A stretch of 5,183 nt of DNA from Immundisolibacteraceae bacterium (GTDB lineage Bacteria; Pseudomonadota; Gammaproteobacteria; Immundisolibacterales; Immundisolibacteraceae). The notes below the pieces were generated by a model. It was not told where the DNA came from. It ran no database searches and saw only the letters and a list, made by a program, of their open reading frames with translations. Below, piece by piece: positions 1-4,642 of this stretch (position 1 is the stretch's first letter; the number at the start of each line of letters is the position of its first letter). The stretch spans positions 1-5,183 of the forward strand of contig JAHRWJ010000193.1 of NCBI GenBank assembly GCA_019090185.1, in the 5' to 3' direction. Made by a program: the position numbers and the translations under genes.

Positions 1-438
1 AAAAACAGCCGCTACGCGGATCAATGGCTGGCAATACAGGCAGTTGGCGACAACTGTACTGCCTGTATCGAGGCAGGTGATTTGTCCGCTGCCGCAGACA
101 TTTTCATGGGTTTCTGGATCGGTGATGCCCAATGGCAACAGATGCCCGACAAACATAAACAGGTGATTATTCCCACCATGGCCAAGGTCGGTGATGAGCT
201 GCGTGGTCTCGACCGTTTCACCAGCACCATGAGCACCTTCGATGCCCTAGATATTCCGGTGACTGTGATCCGGGGAGAACGCTCACCCCAACCTGCGCGG
301 GCAGTTGCCGAGCTACTGGCCGAGCAGATAAGTCAGGCAGAACTGGTTGAAATACCTGGCGCCGGTCACATGATTCCCCAATCTCACCCGGCCGCAATTG
401 GCGAAGTCATCGTTGGCTTTAAAGATCGTCACTGGTAG
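1..438 (+). CDS. alpha/beta hydrolase, C-terminal part (5' end outside window)
   Basis: The frame is open from base 1 to the TAG at 436-438 and gives 145 residues. It is the C-terminal part of an alpha/beta-hydrolase-fold enzyme: a helical lid-like stretch (about residues 1-75 of the fragment), then a hydrophobic strand VTVIRGERSP (87-96), a helix, and the motif GAGHMIPQSHP (120-130) with the catalytic histidine His123 near the end. The nucleophile elbow (G-x-S-x-G) would lie upstream and is not seen. The usual GxxD acid position reads GERS, so the acid may be Glu93 or lie elsewhere; RGxRSP followed by GAGHM-P-HP is, to my recollection, a common variant in generic members of the superfamily. 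The next gene encodes an extradiol dioxygenase, so ring-fission-product hydrolysis is possible. The C-terminus does not resemble BphD closely, so the substrate is unknown. A TTG at 82 is an internal codon, not a likely start, because the reading frame and fold continue upstream of it. Confidence 0.85.
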   Translation, partial: KNSRYADQWLAIQAVGDNCTACIEAGDLSAAADIFMGFWIGDAQWQQMPDKHKQVIIPTMAKVGDELRGLDRFTSTMSTFDALDIPVTVIRGERSPQPARAVAELLAEQISQAELVEIPGAGHMIPQSHPAAIGEVIVGFKDRHW

Positions 439-459
439 CACTGTTGCGGTCAGGGTAAA

Positions 460-473
460 GCGATATAATTCGC
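460..473 (+). promoter_or_regulatory. possible sigma-70 -10 element before the dioxygenase gene
   Basis: A perfect TATAAT lies at 464-469, about 54 bp before the dioxygenase start. It is flanked by the short inverted arms GCGA (460-463) and TCGC (470-473), which could form a small operator. No good -35 box sits at 16-18 bp (the nearest, TTGCGG at 444-449, leaves only 14 bp), so an activator may be needed or the match may be chance. The dioxygenase could instead be read through from the hydrolase gene, which ends 84 bp upstream. Confidence 0.3.
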
Positions 474-522
474 ACCGAACAAAAACTTTTAGCACGAGCA
501 AGTAACTCAGGAGCACCACAGC

Positions 523-1431
523 ATGGCTGGTTATTCACCGATTTCTTCACTTGGCTACTTCATTTTTGGCGTATCCGACCTCGCCAAATGGGAGGACTTT
601 GCGGTCAATATTCTTGGTACCCAGGTGGGCATTCGCAATAGCGATAGCCTGGGTTTGCGGATAGATGACTACGAGCAGCGTTTTCTGCTCGTCGAAGATG
701 GCAGCGACGACCTGCAAGCGCTCGGCTGGGAGTTTGACACCGAACCGCAGCTAGAGGCCTATGTCGAAAAATTACGTGGCCGTGGTGTTGAAGTCACCGC
801 CGCAGATGAGGTCACAACCTCCCTGCGCCGGGTTGATAAACTTTACAGCTGCCTCGATCCGGACGGCTGGCGTCACGAGTTTTACTACAGCCCAAGCGTG
901 GTCGCCTTAAGCAAACGGTTTAGCTCGCCAGTGGTCGCCAACGGTTTCGTTGCCAATGAACTCGGTGCGGGTCATCTGGTGGTGATTGCTAAAGATGGTG
1001 TCAAAACCAACAATTTTTATCAGCAGACCCTGGAGTTCACTGTTAGCGATTACATCAAGGGTGAAATTGCTCCCGGCGGTCCGGTGCTCGACGCAACTTT
1101 TTACCACGTTGCCAGCGGTCGCCATCACTCGATTGCTGTCGCCGAAGCCCCTATTCCACAAAATATCGACCACATGATGCTCCAGGTCAACGACCTCAAC
1201 GACGTCGGCCTGGCACTAGATCGCTGCATGGCCGCTGAAGTGCCTATTCGCATGGGCATGGGTCATCACCCCAACGATCAGATGACCTCCTTCTACATGC
1301 AAACCCCATCTGGGTTTGCCTGTGAATTTGGCTGGGGCGGGGTCATCGTTGACGATGATAACTGGGAGGTCGTGCGCTACTCAGAGCTCAGCGACTGGGG
1401 CCACAAGATGATGATGTCCCCACCGATGTAA
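523..1431 (+). CDS. type I extradiol ring-cleavage dioxygenase (VOC family, BphC/HsaC-like)
   Basis: This 302-residue cytoplasmic enzyme has the length and two-domain layout of 2,3-dihydroxybiphenyl 1,2-dioxygenase and related catechol-cleaving enzymes, which open a catechol ring next to the diol with Fe(II) and O2. The N-terminal VOC module spans about 8-125 and the catalytic one about 145-275. The metal triad is visible: His151 (GAGHLVV), His217 (NIDHMML) and Glu268 (PSGFACEFGW). Second-sphere residues fit by spacing: His202 (GRHHS, 15 before His217, as His195/His210 in the LB400 enzyme), then His249, Asp252 and Tyr258 (HPNDQMTSFY). It is therefore probably active. The ATG at 523 has AGGAG at 509-513, 9 nt upstream. 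The hydrolase just upstream suggests a degradation cluster for an aromatic, steroid or similar ring compound. The exact substrate (dihydroxybiphenyl-like, steroid catechol, other) cannot be told from sequence. Family assignment is secure; the substrate is not. Confidence 0.93.
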   Translation: MAGYSPISSLGYFIFGVSDLAKWEDFAVNILGTQVGIRNSDSLGLRIDDYEQRFLLVEDGSDDLQALGWEFDTEPQLEAYVEKLRGRGVEVTAADEVTTSLRRVDKLYSCLDPDGWRHEFYYSPSVVALSKRFSSPVVANGFVANELGAGHLVVIAKDGVKTNNFYQQTLEFTVSDYIKGEIAPGGPVLDATFYHVASGRHHSIAVAEAPIPQNIDHMMLQVNDLNDVGLALDRCMAAEVPIRMGMGHHPNDQMTSFYMQTPSGFACEFGWGGVIVDDDNWEVVRYSELSDWGHKMMMSPPM

Positions 1432-1440
1432 CCAGCAGAT

Positions 1441-1450
1441 AGTTGCAACT
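1441..1450. repeat. 10-bp perfect palindrome
   Basis: AGTTGCAACT is its own reverse complement. It lies 10 bases after the dioxygenase stop and before the terminator stem. It could be a chance occurrence or a weak operator; nothing else in the sequence supports a role. Confidence 0.3.
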
Positions 1451-1469
1451 CTATTTAAAGCACCAAACC

Positions 1470-1500
1470 GGCTGCCTGGCACACCTGCTGCCAGGCAGTC
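1470..1500 (+). terminator. probable Rho-independent terminator after the dioxygenase gene
   Basis: A perfect 10-bp stem, CTGCCTGGCA (1472-1481) with TGCCAGGCAG (1489-1498), has a 7-nt loop. It extends to 12 bp with one G-U pair (1470-1500). It lies 39 nt after the dioxygenase stop. The tail is only moderately T-rich (ATTTCACCTTTT, 1501-1512), so termination may be imperfect. It separates the catabolic genes from the sigma-54 controlled operon. Confidence 0.7.
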
Positions 1501-1594
1501 ATTTCACCTTTTCAGCCCCGCCTCCGCCCCGCCAATAATCTACTTATTAACGACTCTGACCCACTCGGAGATCGCCTGATCGTCAAGCGATAGT

Positions 1595-1629
1595 TGGTTT
1601 TGCAAAATAGTTCTCATATTGCAAAACCA
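1595..1629. repeat. perfect 11-bp inverted repeat in the upstream activating region
   Basis: TGGTTTTGCAA (1595-1605) and TTGCAAAACCA (1619-1629) are exact reverse complements around a 13-bp spacer, giving a dyad centred at 1612, about 134 bp before the predicted transcript start. Dyads at this distance are typical of sites bound by dimeric sigma-54 activators. If transcribed it would make a stable hairpin, but it lies upstream of the predicted start and has no T tail, so a DNA-binding role is more likely. Confidence 0.8.
1611..1625 (+). promoter_or_regulatory. putative SypG-type enhancer (upstream activating sequence)
   Basis: TTCTCATATTGCAAA matches, at every defined position, the consensus TTCTCA-NNN-TGC-D-W-N that I recall for the binding element of SypG, the sigma-54-dependent response regulator that activates the Vibrio fischeri syp polysaccharide operon. 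It overlaps the right arm of the 11-bp dyad and lies about 128 bp upstream of the predicted start, a normal enhancer distance. On equal base composition a match this exact is expected by chance about once in a thousand regions of this size. Function is inferred; the consensus is from memory. Confidence 0.6.
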
Positions 1630-1718
1630 GCGGCTATGCCAGTCCCCTCTATCGCCTTTAGCCGACAACAACACCAGCAACTGGTTGTTTTATATTGACT
1701 TAATTCTATACCGTCAAG

Positions 1719-1735
1719 TTGGCACAGCTCCTGCT
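1719..1735 (+). promoter_or_regulatory. sigma-54 (RpoN) -24/-12 promoter
   Basis: TTGGCAC-N5-CTGCT matches the RpoN consensus YTGGCAC-N5-TTGCW with one mismatch. The diagnostic GG (1721-1722) and GC (1733-1734) are separated by exactly 10 bp. With C1734 as -12 the transcript would begin near 1746, leaving about 25 nt before the ATG at 1771 and placing the GGAG ribosome site (1761-1764) within the leader. The enhancer about 110 bp upstream supplies the activator site that sigma-54 needs. The first gene downstream is a STAS protein, as at the sigma-54 dependent sypA promoter. Confidence 0.75.
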
Positions 1736-1770
1736 CTACTGTTTGCTATCCAGTGAACATGGAGCAAAAA

Positions 1771-2115
1771 ATGAAGCTAAGTTACCCGGAAAATAGTGAT
1801 CAAACCCTAGTTGTCTCGCTAGATGGAGAGATGGACGCCCTCGGCTGTGCAAGCTTGCGGCCACAATTAGAGCAACTGGTTAGCCAGCAGCAAAGTCTGA
1901 CGATCGAGCTTGATTTTAGCCGGGTTAGTTTTCTCGACTCTTCAGGTATTGGCGTGATCGTTTTTCTTTACAAACGGTTAACCTGCCAAGGCCGCTCCCT
2001 GCATCTGACCCATGTCTGTGGTCAGCCCCAGGAGCTGATGCGATTACTACGAATTGATCAGGCGCTGCCCGTATCGATGGAAGATTCCAGCGAACTGACC
2101 GGGGCCGATCAATAG
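1771..2115 (+). CDS. STAS-domain protein, anti-sigma-factor antagonist type (SypA-like)
   Basis: This 114-residue single-domain STAS protein belongs to the SpoIIAA/RsbV/SypA type: soluble regulators whose serine phosphorylation state controls binding to a partner. The core is visible as a beta strand TLVVSLDGEMDA (12-23), a helix, the strand SLTIELDFSRVSFLD (42-56) and the signature DSSGIGVIVFLYKR (56-69), with the phosphorylatable serine at Ser57/Ser58. The ATG at 1771 is preferred because GGAG (1761-1764) sits 6 nt upstream and it fits the predicted sigma-54 start. A GTG at 1753 and ATG at 1759 in the same frame lack a ribosome site and would add six or four residues. It is first in the polysaccharide operon, as sypA is in Vibrio fischeri, where SypA and the kinase/phosphatase SypE control biofilm formation. 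No SypE-like partner lies in the window. The STAS call is secure; the SypA-like role is inferred from position and promoter. Confidence 0.88.
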   Translation: MKLSYPENSDQTLVVSLDGEMDALGCASLRPQLEQLVSQQQSLTIELDFSRVSFLDSSGIGVIVFLYKRLTCQGRSLHLTHVCGQPQELMRLLRIDQALPVSMEDSSELTGADQ

Positions 2116-2543
2116 TGTTTTTTAAGCGCATCAATACGGCTCACCGACTCTGGCTCTGCGCCGCTATGGGGCTGCTGCTATCTGGTTGTGTCCAATGGCC
2201 GCTAGCGGGTCGCGGCGGCATGGCTGAGCATCGGTTGGAACAAACTGGCCCGACGCTACCCAGTCAGCCACTGGGTCCAGAGCATGGCCAGTTTTTTGAA
2301 CTGGAACTCGCCCGGCGTCATCTGGACATTCTCATTCTTGAAGGCGCTGAGCTCTACTTTCCAGCCACCGTTGTTCAAGCTACTCTACTGCAAACCCGTA
2401 TTGCTCGGCAGATGGCCGGTGGGCTCCATGAAGATGCGGGCCTTGACCTGCAAATACAGCGCCGCCTGCTTAATGCCTTAGAACGCCAAATCGACGCCAT
2501 TAATCGGTCATCCCAACAACCACTTCAGGAGTTGCCATCATGA
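2115..2543 (+). CDS. small outer-membrane lipoprotein of unknown function in the polysaccharide operon
   Basis: This 142-residue protein has a clear lipoprotein signal: basic start (KR at 4-5, HR at 10-11), hydrophobic LWLCAAMGLLL (12-22) and lipobox LSGC with the modified Cys25. Val at +2 gives no inner-membrane retention signal, so the outer membrane is expected. The mature part (118 residues) begins with a Gly/Pro-rich linker (about 26-57) and continues with mainly helical sequence (60-100) and a charged, Gln/Arg-rich amphipathic helix (about 108-134). I recognise no domain. In syp the second gene encodes an OmpA-like protein, but no OmpA C-terminal signature is seen here. The GTG start overlaps the STAS stop by one base (TAGTG) and GGGG at 2100-2103 may help ribosome binding; the next in-frame ATG (2166) would cut away much of the signal. 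The end overlaps the export gene by 4 bases. It may be a partner or pilotin-like helper of the export protein; this is inference from context. Confidence 0.8.
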   Translation: MFFKRINTAHRLWLCAAMGLLLSGCVQWPLAGRGGMAEHRLEQTGPTLPSQPLGPEHGQFFELELARRHLDILILEGAELYFPATVVQATLLQTRIARQMAGGLHEDAGLDLQIQRRLLNALERQIDAINRSSQQPLQELPS

Positions 2544-4642
2544 CTCGTCCGTTCATTATGTGGTCACTGCTACTGCTTTTTGCAACGCCATTGCTGGCCG
2601 AGGATTACCTGATTCAGGCCGGTGATCAAATTACCGTGTTTCTGCCCGGCGAAGCCAGTTTGACAGACCCGATTACGGTCGATCGCCAGGGTCGGCTATT
2701 GTTACCAGAGGCTGGACCCATTCCGGTTGCCGGTCTTTCTGAGGCCCAATTAAAACAGGAAGTTGTTGACCAACTAGGTCAGATGTTTCGCGACCTGGAT
2801 AACCTACGGGTTTACCTGTTTAAAAAACAGATGCTGATCCGGGTACAGGGTTACGTTCAGAACCCTGGAGAATTCACCCTACCGGCGGACGCTACCGTGC
2901 AGATGGCCCTGCATGCCGCCGGCGGTATCCGTAATGGCGCGCAGTTAAACCAACTAAGTCGTGTCCGTGATCAGGTTAGCCTGCTGTTTGATTACAAAAA
3001 ATATCTTGATAGTGGAGACCTTAACCACCTACCGGCGTTGCAGTCACTTGACCGATTGTTTGTACCTGCATCACCGATGACCGGTAACGTCGAAATAGAA
3101 TTTGATCCGGCAACCATTGCCGACTCAGGCGATGCAGCGGCTAATCGGTTAGCGATCAAGGTGTTCGGCGAGGTTAATAGCCCTGGCAGCTTCTCGTTTC
3201 GCACGTCGATGAGTCTGGTTGACTTGCTGATGCGAGCCGGCGGCGTCACCCGCTATGCCAGCGTTGAACAAATTCGCGTCATCAGCGCCGGCAAGCCCAC
3301 TCTGTTTAACCTCACCCACTATCTCGACAGCGGCGACGAAAAACTGCTACCCCCTATTCTGGCCGGTGCCACCGTGTTTGTGCCGCAACAGGAAGAGCAG
3401 ATCAAATCTGGCGCAAACACGGTCTACGTGATGGGAGAGGTCGCCCATCCTGGTGCTTTTGAAGGCCAGGGTAACGCCACCTTCATGGATATTCTGGCCA
3501 ATGCCGGTGGCCCTACCCGCTATGCAGAATCTCGGCAAATCCGCTTAATAAAGGCCAATGGCGAGGTGGTTAAATTCGACCTGGCCGCTTACACCGAAGG
3601 CACCCTTGAAAGCCAACCACCGACCATCTCCCCCGGTGACGCGATTTTCGTGCCCGAAAAATCAGACATGAACGAAAAGTCCTGGCTGATGGTCGCCCCA
3701 GATCGGGCGGTTCGTGTGATCGGTGAAGTGGTTAGGCCCGGCCGCATCGAATGGTCTAATGAGATGTCGCTGCTGGATTTACTCGCTCATGTTGGCGGGC
3801 CAACCTCGCGAGCCGATACCAGTTCGATTGAGGTGGTCACACCAATCACTGAAAACCGCAGCAAAACCACCCTTTTTGATCTCGATGCCTTTATCAAAAG
3901 TGGCGCCAGCGATCTGCAATTACCCGAAATACGGGCCGGCTCAACGGTGCGTATTCACGACCTGCCGCGAGATCCAGCCAACAACAAATCGCAATGGGTA
4001 CGTCAGGCGTCGGAAAAATCAATTTATGTGTTTGGTCAGGTCGGCGCGCCGGGGCGCTATATGTTCACCAACGCCATGCACTTCCTCGACATTCTGGCTG
4101 CCGCTGACGGCCCAACCGGAAGTGCTGACATTCACAATATTCGGGTTACCCACCGCGACGGCGACCAAGCCCAGGTTAGCAAACTCAACCTAGCGCTTTA
4201 CTTTGAAACCGGTGATGAGCAGCTGCTACCAAACGTGCGCACTGGCGACACAGTCTACGTGCCAGAAAAAAACCGTATCTGGCTCGATCAGCCGAAAGAA
4301 AAAATGGTTCGTGTATTGGGTGCCATCAACCGTCCCGGGCGCTATCGATTCGATGATTCCATGACCCTGTTGGATCTACTCGCCGAAGCAGGAGGCCCAA
4401 CCACCAATGCCTATGCGCAGAAAATCACCGTGATCAACCTCTCCTGCTGTCGTGATCAGGCCCGCAGTTTCGATCTCCTTAGTTTTAGTCGCAACGCTGA
4501 CTTCACTGCGTTACCGGTACTGCGAGCCGGTGACACGGTTTACGTGCCCGATAGACGTGAAAGTAATATTGCAAAAATTCGAGTCGGTTTACGGGATGTT
4601 TTTGAGCTGTTCTCGCTGGCAACCATGATGGGGCAATTATGA
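2540..4642 (+). CDS. polysaccharide export protein with Poly_export and six SLBB domains (Wza/SypC-like)
   Basis: This 700-residue secreted protein is expected to form or line the periplasmic and outer-membrane channel for the exopolysaccharide. The signal peptide is residues 1-20 (hydrophobic 5-19, cleavage after LLA, mature start EDYLIQAGD). The Poly_export (PES) domain covers about 21-93 (YLIQAGDQITVF, then DRQGRLLLPEAGPIPVAG). Six SLBB beta-grasp repeats follow, at about 99-176, 205-282, 294-372, 389-472, 494-575 and 588-670. Each shows a V-x-G-x-V-x-x-P-G start, a (L/I)LxxAGG helix and mostly an AGDTVYVP-like end. The C-terminal stretch IAKIRVGLRDVFELFSLA (677-694) looks like an amphipathic helix, comparable to the outer-membrane helix of Wza. 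E. coli Wza is about 380 residues, so this protein is nearly double, with extra SLBB rings. ATG 2540 has AGGAG at 2527-2531, 8 nt upstream, and overlaps the lipoprotein stop (ATGA). The only cysteines are the adjacent pair 636-637. Confidence 0.93.
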   Translation: MTRPFIMWSLLLLFATPLLAEDYLIQAGDQITVFLPGEASLTDPITVDRQGRLLLPEAGPIPVAGLSEAQLKQEVVDQLGQMFRDLDNLRVYLFKKQMLIRVQGYVQNPGEFTLPADATVQMALHAAGGIRNGAQLNQLSRVRDQVSLLFDYKKYLDSGDLNHLPALQSLDRLFVPASPMTGNVEIEFDPATIADSGDAAANRLAIKVFGEVNSPGSFSFRTSMSLVDLLMRAGGVTRYASVEQIRVISAGKPTLFNLTHYLDSGDEKLLPPILAGATVFVPQQEEQIKSGANTVYVMGEVAHPGAFEGQGNATFMDILANAGGPTRYAESRQIRLIKANGEVVKFDLAAYTEGTLESQPPTISPGDAIFVPEKSDMNEKSWLMVAPDRAVRVIGEVVRPGRIEWSNEMSLLDLLAHVGGPTSRADTSSIEVVTPITENRSKTTLFDLDAFIKSGASDLQLPEIRAGSTVRIHDLPRDPANNKSQWVRQASEKSIYVFGQVGAPGRYMFTNAMHFLDILAAADGPTGSADIHNIRVTHRDGDQAQVSKLNLALYFETGDEQLLPNVRTGDTVYVPEKNRIWLDQPKEKMVRVLGAINRPGRYRFDDSMTLLDLLAEAGGPTTNAYAQKITVINLSCCRDQARSFDLLSFSRNADFTALPVLRAGDTVYVPDRRESNIAKIRVGLRDVFELFSLATMMGQL

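Larger units (their letters stand above)
1587..1664. repeat. nested inverted repeats around and after the enhancer dyad
   Basis: Outside the 11-bp dyad there is a further pair, GCGATAG (1587-1593) with CTATCGC (1649-1655), and a second overlapping hairpin, CGGCTA (1631-1636) with TAGCCG (1659-1664). ATCGCCT is also directly repeated at 1571-1577 and 1651-1657. The pairs cannot all form at once. They may be extra operator half-sites or chance; no known family is recognised. Confidence 0.4.
1432..1752. other. 321-bp intergenic regulatory region
   Basis: No credible gene is seen here on either strand. In order it holds the palindrome AGTTGCAACT (1441-1450), the terminator hairpin (1470-1500), a stretch from 1513 to 1586 in which I see nothing clear, nested inverted repeats (1587-1664) that include the putative activator site, a small CAG-CAA-CTG hairpin (about 1667-1688), and the -24/-12 promoter (1719-1735). 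The layout is that of a sigma-54 control region serving the downstream operon. Confidence 0.75.

Noticed and set aside
1..438. Assigning the hydrolase as a BphD/HsaD meta-cleavage hydrolase
   Set aside because: The usual GxxD acid is absent, the C-terminus resembles generic GAGHM-type hydrolases, and the nucleophile region is outside the window. Only the neighbourhood supports it.
907..1173. Minus-strand frame opposite the dioxygenase (and similar ones at 2992-3249, 3347-3538 and 4692-4880)
   Set aside because: All are antisense to genes with clear family motifs. The translations show no recognisable domain.
1667..1690. AACAAC-ac-CAG-CAA-CTG-GTTGTT hairpin followed by TTTT, as a terminator
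   Set aside because: The stem is short, AT-rich and bulged, and lies between the enhancer and the promoter, where a terminator is not needed. Probably chance.
1695..1723. TTGACT (1695-1700) as a sigma-70 -35 box
   Set aside because: The bases at 17 bp spacing (1718-1723) read GTTGGC, not a -10 element. The -24/-12 motif explains this region better.
1753..1770. GTG at 1753 (or ATG at 1759) as start of the STAS gene
   Set aside because: Neither has a ribosome site upstream. GGAG at 1761-1764 is correctly spaced for ATG 1771, and the predicted sigma-54 transcript would begin only about 7 nt before the GTG.
1676..1880. 11-nt direct repeat AGCAACTGGTT at 1676-1686 and 1870-1880
   Set aside because: The second copy is ordinary coding sequence in the STAS gene, and there are no other signs of a mobile element or duplication.
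3723..4193. 156-codon + strand frame inside the export gene
   Set aside because: It is in another frame of a gene with unbroken SLBB homology and has no plausible domain. It is a shadow frame.
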